NCBI GenBank assembly: GCA_900550375.1
Contig: URRP01000014.1
Coordinates: forward strand, 1 to 51,440
Direction: 5' to 3'
Length of the DNA: 51,440 nt
Source of the DNA: an uncultured Alistipes sp.
GTDB lineage: Bacteria; Bacteroidota; Bacteroidia; Bacteroidales; Rikenellaceae
Shown here: positions 48,135-51,440 of the stretch, piece after piece
Layout of the letters: each line of letters opens with the position of its first letter
Position numbering within the stretch: position 1 is the stretch's first letter
Position numbers and translations under genes: made by a program
Notes under the pieces: generated by a model
Seen by the model: the letters and a program-made list of their open reading frames with translations, nothing else
Told to the model about the DNA's origin: nothing
The model's database searches: none

Positions 48135-48983
48135 ATGACAAAAGACCCTAAAATCACGGCGGCGCTGATCTATGACTTCGACGGGACGCTGGCGCCCGGC
48201 AACATGCAGGAGTACGATTTCATCCCCGCCGTGGGTCAGAGTAACAAGGAGTTCTGGAATGACGCCAACTCGCTGGCCGAGCAACAGGACGCCGATATGA
48301 CGCTCACCTACATGGCCAAGATGCTCGATGCGGCGCGTTCGCGCAAGTTGTCGCTGCGCCGCGAAGCGTTTCAGGAGTCGGGACGCAACATCACGCTCTT
48401 CCCGGGCGTGAAGGAGTGGTTCGGCCGCATCAACGCCTACGCCGCCGAACGCGGCGTGCGCGTGCTGCACTACATCAACTCATCGGGACTGAAGGAGATG
48501 ATCGAAGGAACGTCCATCGCAGGCGAATTCCGAAAGATCTACGCCTGCTCGTTCCTCTACGACGTCGACGGTATCGCCTACTGGCCCGGCGTGGCGGTCA
48601 ACTACACCAACAAGACGCAGTTCATCTTCAAGATCAACAAGGGTGTCGAGTCGGTGTCGGACTGCAAGCTGGTCAATCAGTACATCGAGGAGCGCGAGCG
48701 TCCCGTGCCCTTCAGTCGCATGATCTATGTGGGCGACGGGACGACCGACATCCCCTGTATGCGGCTGGTGAAGAACTTCGGAGGACACTCGATCGCGGTC
48801 TATAACCCCGCTTCGTCGAAGGTGGGGCGTAAGGACCTCGCGTCGCTGATCCGCGACAACCGTGTCAACCACGTGTGTGCTGCCGATTATTCGGAAGGGT
48901 CGGAGATGGACCGGCTGGTGAAGCTCATTATCGATAAGATCGCCGTCGACTCCCGATTGCAGCAACTCGAAATTCCCCGCTAA
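48135..48983 (+). CDS. HAD superfamily phosphatase
   Basis: A 282-residue haloacid-dehalogenase-type hydrolase. Motif I YDFDGTLAPGNM has the nucleophile Asp and the acid Asp two residues on; motif II is YINSSGL; motif IV is YVGDGTTDIPCM. The helical segment between motifs I and II (~70 residues, QEYDFIPAVGQSNKEFW) is a cap. The substrate cannot be told from sequence; a phosphoserine-phosphatase-like fold is apparent. No signal peptide. It follows the patatin gene by 23 nt and precedes the rdgB-like gene by 10 nt, so it lies in one operon. Confidence 0.88.
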   Translation: MTKDPKITAALIYDFDGTLAPGNMQEYDFIPAVGQSNKEFWNDANSLAEQQDADMTLTYMAKMLDAARSRKLSLRREAFQESGRNITLFPGVKEWFGRINAYAAERGVRVLHYINSSGLKEMIEGTSIAGEFRKIYACSFLYDVDGIAYWPGVAVNYTNKTQFIFKINKGVESVSDCKLVNQYIEERERPVPFSRMIYVGDGTTDIPCMRLVKNFGGHSIAVYNPASSKVGRKDLASLIRDNRVNHVCAADYSEGSEMDRLVKLIIDKIAVDSRLQQLEIPR

Positions 48984-48993
48984 GAAGCCGCTT

Positions 48994-49581
48994 ATGAAGA
49001 TCGTCTTTGCCACCAACAACGCCCACAAGCTCGCCGAGGTGCAGGCCGTGCTGGGCGACGCGTACGAACTGGTGACGCCCCGCATGTGCGGCGTCACGGA
49101 GGAGATTCCCGAGGAGCAGGCAACGCTCGAAGGCAACGCTTCCCAGAAATCGCATTATCTGCGTGCCCGTACGGGACTCGACTGTTTTGCCGACGATACG
49201 GGCCTCGAGGTCGAGGCGTTGGACGGAGCGCCGGGCGTCCATTCGGCCCGCTATGCCTCCGACGGTCACGATTTTAAGGCCAACAACCGCCTGCTGCTGC
49301 ACAATCTGGAGGGGGCGGCGAATCGTCGCGCGCGGTTCCGTACCGTTATCTCGCTGCTCGCAGGCGGCGAGGAACACCTCTTCGAAGGGATTGTCGAAGG
49401 GCGGATCATCGACCGCGAGTGCGGGGTGGAGGGGTTCGGTTACGATCCGCTGTTCGTTCCCGACGGCTTCGACCGCACCTTCGCCGAGATGACGGCCGAC
49501 GAGAAGAACGCCGTATCGCACCGCGGCCGCGCCGTGCGCAAACTGGCTGCGTTTCTCCGCGATCGCGGCGAGCGGACCTGA
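48994..49581 (+). CDS. rdgB: XTP/dITP pyrophosphatase (RdgB/HAM1 family)
   Basis: A 195-residue nucleotide house-cleaning enzyme that removes dITP and XTP from the pool. Signatures are FATNNAHKLAEV at the N-terminus, FADDTGLEVEALDGAPGVHSARYA in the middle, and GFGYDPLFVPDGFDRTFAEM and SHRGRA at the C-terminus. Length is normal. Separated from the HAD gene by 10 nt and from the sulfatase start by 29 nt, so likely co-transcribed with both. Confidence 0.96.
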   Translation: MKIVFATNNAHKLAEVQAVLGDAYELVTPRMCGVTEEIPEEQATLEGNASQKSHYLRARTGLDCFADDTGLEVEALDGAPGVHSARYASDGHDFKANNRLLLHNLEGAANRRARFRTVISLLAGGEEHLFEGIVEGRIIDRECGVEGFGYDPLFVPDGFDRTFAEMTADEKNAVSHRGRAVRKLAAFLRDRGERT

Positions 49582-49610
49582 ACCGACCGAAGAACTTCAA
49601 ACTTACGTTT

Positions 49611-51023
49611 ATGACCGATAAAACTACCGCCCTGCGTTCGCTCATGGCCTGCTCCGGCTCGCTGCTGGCGATCGGGGCCGCGCAGGCGCAGAAAGCCGCT
49701 CCTGCGCAGCGTCCCAACATCCTCTTTATTCTGACCGACGACCAGCGATGGGACGCCGTGGGGTATGTCAACCCGCTCGTCCAGACGCCGCACATCGATT
49801 CGCTCGCCCGCGAAGGAGTCTGTTTCCGCAACGCCTTCGTCACGACGCCCATCAGTGCCGCCAGCCGCGCGTCGCTGCTCACAGGCATGTACGAGCGCAC
49901 ACACGGCTACACCTTCCGGCAAGGCCCGCTCAAGGAGCCTTATATGCAGCAGTCCTATCCTGTTCTGCTGCATGCAGGCGGCTATACGACCGCCTATTTC
50001 GGGAAGTTCGGCGTCACCTATCCCGGCGCGAAGAAGCTTTTCGACGCGGCCGACCACTACGACCGACGCGGGAAGAATCCCGACCGTAGGGGCTATTTCT
50101 ACAAGACCATCGACGGCGATACGGTGCACCTGACCCGTTATACGGGTTACGAGGCGCAGCAGTTCCTGCGCGACGTCGATCCGTCGAAACCCTTCTGTCT
50201 GTCGCTCGGGTTCAGCGCGCCGCACGCCCACGATCCCGCGCCGGAACAGTATTTCTGGCAGCCGTGGGCCGATTCGCTCTACCGCGGCCTGACCGTCGCG
50301 CCGCCGCTGCTGGCCGAAGACCGCTACTTCGAGGAGCTGCCCGAAGCGGTGCGCAAGGGGTTTAACCGCGTGCGCTGGACGTGGCGGTACGATACGCCCG
50401 AGAAGTACCAGCACAGCGTCAAAGGGTACTATCGCATGATTTCGGAGGTCGACCGCGAAGTGGGGGCCATCCGGCAGGTGCTGCGCGAACGGGGACTGGA
50501 CCGGAATACGATCATTATTTTTATGGGCGACAACGGCTTCTTCCTCGGCGAGCGGCAGCTGGCCGGCAAGTGGTTGATGTATGACCGTTCGCTGCGGGTG
50601 CCGATGCTTATTTACGATCCGCGCGGCCGCAATCCCCGCGAAGTGGAGGATATGGTGCTCAATATCGACGTTCCGGCGACGATTCTCGATGCGGCGGGTG
50701 TCGCCGTTCCCGAAACCTATCAGGGAACCAGTCTGCTGGGCTACGCCTACGGCAAGGCGCCGGCGAGCGGCCGCAAGTCGTTCCTGTGCGAACACCTTTG
50801 GGAGCTGGACGAAATTCCTTCGAGCGAGGGGATCCGTACCGAGCGGTGGAAATACATGCGTTACCGCTTTATCCCGGGCTGGGAGGAGCTTTACGATCTT
50901 GCGTCCGATCCCGAGGAGGCGGTCGATCTGGCCAAGGACCCCGCTTACCGCAAGACGCTGGAGAAGCTGCGGCGCGAGTGCGACCGGCAGATCGAACACT
51001 ACGTTTCGCTGCGCCGCCACTGA
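49611..51023 (+). CDS. Exported S1-family sulfatase, Ser-type
   Basis: A 470-residue sulfatase with a signal-peptide-like N-terminus (SLMACSGSLLAIGAAQAQ). Metal-binding RPNILFILTDDQRWD begins the domain. The modified residue lies in the motif S-A-A-S-R (Ser82, [C/S]-x-[P/A]-x-R), so formylglycine would be made from Ser by the radical-SAM anSME enzyme, not by an FGE. The second metal site is IFMGDNGFFLGER and the substrate Lys/Trp region is AGKWLMYDRSLRVPM. Such enzymes desulfate host mucins or glycosaminoglycans; the exact substrate is unknown. ATG 49611 is chosen; a longer frame to the left overlaps rdgB in another frame. Confidence 0.93.
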   Translation: MTDKTTALRSLMACSGSLLAIGAAQAQKAAPAQRPNILFILTDDQRWDAVGYVNPLVQTPHIDSLAREGVCFRNAFVTTPISAASRASLLTGMYERTHGYTFRQGPLKEPYMQQSYPVLLHAGGYTTAYFGKFGVTYPGAKKLFDAADHYDRRGKNPDRRGYFYKTIDGDTVHLTRYTGYEAQQFLRDVDPSKPFCLSLGFSAPHAHDPAPEQYFWQPWADSLYRGLTVAPPLLAEDRYFEELPEAVRKGFNRVRWTWRYDTPEKYQHSVKGYYRMISEVDREVGAIRQVLRERGLDRNTIIIFMGDNGFFLGERQLAGKWLMYDRSLRVPMLIYDPRGRNPREVEDMVLNIDVPATILDAAGVAVPETYQGTSLLGYAYGKAPASGRKSFLCEHLWELDEIPSSEGIRTERWKYMRYRFIPGWEELYDLASDPEEAVDLAKDPAYRKTLEKLRRECDRQIEHYVSLRRH

Positions 51024-51240
51024 TCCGGTGCGGGTGTTTGTCCGCTACGAGATTTTCACTCGGAAAAGGGCGTGACGTCGCGCCCGCACGATTTTTTCGG
51101 GCAATCGGAATAATCTGTCTTTTCGGACCGTTTGTGAAAAAAGAAAACAGCATTCGGATTTTTCCCGATGAAATATGAGTGTTTTCGATTGAAAACTTTC
51201 GAATCGTTATCGTGAACGGGCCGCGCAATCTGTTGTGGAC
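51024..51240. other. Intergenic region after the sulfatase
   Basis: The left part of a 352-bp gap. It holds a perfect 6-bp hairpin GTTTTC-GATT-GAAAAC (51181-51196), too small for a confident terminator, and no ORF I support. Confidence 0.4.
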
Positions 51241-51270
51241 TTGCATATCTGCGAAAAAAGCGTATCTTTG
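51241..51270 (+). promoter_or_regulatory. Promoter for the lipoprotein gene at the right edge
   Basis: TTG (51241-51243), a 19-nt spacer and TATCTTTG (51263-51270) fit the Bacteroidota consensus. The leader to ATG 51376 would be about 100 nt. Confidence 0.65.
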
Positions 51271-51375
51271 CAAAAGATTCGGCGCCGGAGGGCGGCCGGC
51301 TTTGCTGCACCTTGTGCCGAGCGGAGCATATCGACAGGCCGAAACAAACTTATTGTTTATTAAACCCAAATAGTT

Positions 51376-51440
51376 ATGAAACATTTTTTCTTATGGAGTC
51401 TGACGCTCGCGGTGTGTGTTCTGAGCGGTTGTTCGGACGA
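51376..51440 (+). CDS. N-terminus of a lipoprotein, cut by the window edge
   Basis: Only 21 codons are visible. They encode a lipoprotein signal peptide, MKHFFLWSLTLAVCVLSGCS, with lipobox LSGC and Ser-Asp after the Cys, as in exported Bacteroidota lipoproteins. A promoter is upstream. Nothing can be said about the mature protein. Confidence 0.7.
   Translation, partial: MKHFFLWSLTLAVCVLSGCSD

Noticed and set aside
49440..51020. Open frame of ~525 codons antisense to the sulfatase
   Set aside because: The sulfatase motifs on the plus strand are complete; the antisense frame has no recognisable domain.

Overview
The window reads as chromosomal DNA of a Bacteroidota gut-type bacterium, most likely the Rikenellaceae/Alistipes group of Bacteroidales. 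Reasons: high G+C by eye over most of its length; repeated promoters of the Bacteroidota type (TTTG or TTG, about 19-21 nt, TAnnTTTG); few Shine-Dalgarno sequences; and family content typical of the phylum (BACON and fimbrillin-like lipoproteins, S46 dipeptidyl-peptidase, PepSY-like periplasmic protein, Ser-type sulfatase, YbeY with Asp as third metal ligand). The genus is inference.

Layout. 1-2.3 kb: an AT-rich segment with a membrane-anchored HerA/FtsK-like ATPase, ending at a tRNA-Cys gene; this looks like the edge of an integrated island. 2.5-5.9 kb: dprA, tatD, a TIGR04076-type protein and a type I asparaginase in one tight plus-strand operon. 6.1-8.5 kb: an ExbB / 4-TM protein / ExbD / ExbD proton-channel operon closed by a strong terminator. 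8.6-9.9 kb: a secreted CsgG-like gene broken by a frameshift and a nonsense codon. 10-12.7 kb: rnhB, a divergent polytopic membrane protein and an AraC regulator whose promoter is full of palindromes. 12.9-13.0 kb: a promoter-to-terminator unit with no ORF, a candidate small RNA. 13.1-23.4 kb: a mostly minus-strand block with polA, queD, an lrp-like regulator, kbl, an S46 peptidase, nadA and mrp.

The 402-bp AT-rich gap between nadA and mrp carries a cluster of DnaA-box-like 9-mers and a large nested inverted repeat. Hand-sampled G/C strand bias tends to change sign near it, and two parS-like sites lie about 16-17 kb away in and behind ilvE. Together these make the gap a candidate oriC. This is the most notable hypothesis here, but it rests on near-matches.

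23.4-51.4 kb: yjbR and sppA (plus); a minus-strand run of envelope genes (fimbrillin/FGE lipoprotein, BACON lipoprotein, PepSY-like protein, esterase, M13 peptidase) and pgk; metG-ilvE (plus); a minus-strand group pheS / TPR / EnvC-like / ybeY / mnmG; then plus-strand patatin outer-membrane protein, HAD phosphatase, RdgB-type pyrophosphatase, sulfatase, and a lipoprotein start cut by the window edge. No rRNA, CRISPR array, transposase or integrase was recognised.
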